Source: an uncultured Sutterella sp. (GTDB lineage: Bacteria > Pseudomonadota > Gammaproteobacteria > Burkholderiales > Burkholderiaceae_F). Taken from it: a DNA stretch of 6,795 nt. The translations under genes and the position numbers were made by a program. The notes below the pieces were generated by a model. That model ran no database searches. It saw nothing but the letters and a program-made list of their open reading frames with translations, and had not been told where the DNA came from. The stretch is from assembly GCA_905206345.1 (NCBI GenBank), contig CAJLGW010000087.1, forward strand, positions 1 through 6,795. The letters run 5' to 3'. The stretch's first letter is position 1. Every line of letters starts with the position of its first letter. Positions 6,779 through 6,795 of the stretch are shown here, piece by piece.

Positions 6779-6795
6779 CTCACAACACCGTACGT

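Noticed and set aside
1..6795. An undescribed defence, mobile or biosynthetic system
   Set aside because: Every gene in the window belongs to a standard RND efflux operon. No transposase, inverted terminal repeats, CRISPR repeats, tRNA or unrecognised intact gene was found.

Overview
The window holds one complete four-gene operon on the + strand: a tripartite RND multidrug efflux pump with its own TetR-family regulator as the last gene. The order is periplasmic membrane-fusion lipoprotein (224-1348), inner-membrane RND transporter (1377-4649), outer-membrane channel lipoprotein (4651-6081) and TetR/AcrR-type repressor (6078-6737). All four reading frames are intact and carry the landmark residues of their families. 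I see no mobile element, RNA gene, CRISPR array or phage gene.

The host is a Gram-negative proteobacterium, since both lipoproteins and the whole pump presuppose an outer membrane. Base composition is roughly balanced, with strong use of CGT for Arg and TTG for Leu. The MexA/AcrA, AcrB/MexB and OprM/NodT-like proteins would suit a moderate-GC betaproteobacterium such as a gut Sutterellaceae member. That placement is a guess from style, not a demonstrated identity.

Layout. Positions 1-107 are AT-rich with no supportable gene; short frames open at the left edge stop by position 46. An extended -10 promoter candidate (TGACATAAT, 108-116) is followed at once by two adjacent inverted repeats (113-133 and 135-158) that look like TetR-type operators over the transcription start and early leader. 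The genes are very tightly packed: a 28-nt gap, then a 1-nt gap, then a 4-nt ATGA overlap. A strong GC-rich hairpin at 6752-6778 closes the operon, though it lacks the usual T-run.

How it works together (family knowledge plus inference). The RND trimer collects drugs or other amphiphiles from the periplasm and outer leaflet using proton motive force. The lipid-anchored adaptor bridges it to the outer-membrane channel, which releases substrate outside. The TetR protein, made from the same transcript, would bind the two dyads at the promoter and shut off pump and repressor together until a ligand releases it.

Most of the window is a conventional efflux operon. The points most worth a second look are a four-heptad leucine zipper at the C-terminus of the repressor, an unusually long charged cytoplasmic tail on the RND transporter, and the paired operator with a regulator encoded at the end of its own target operon.
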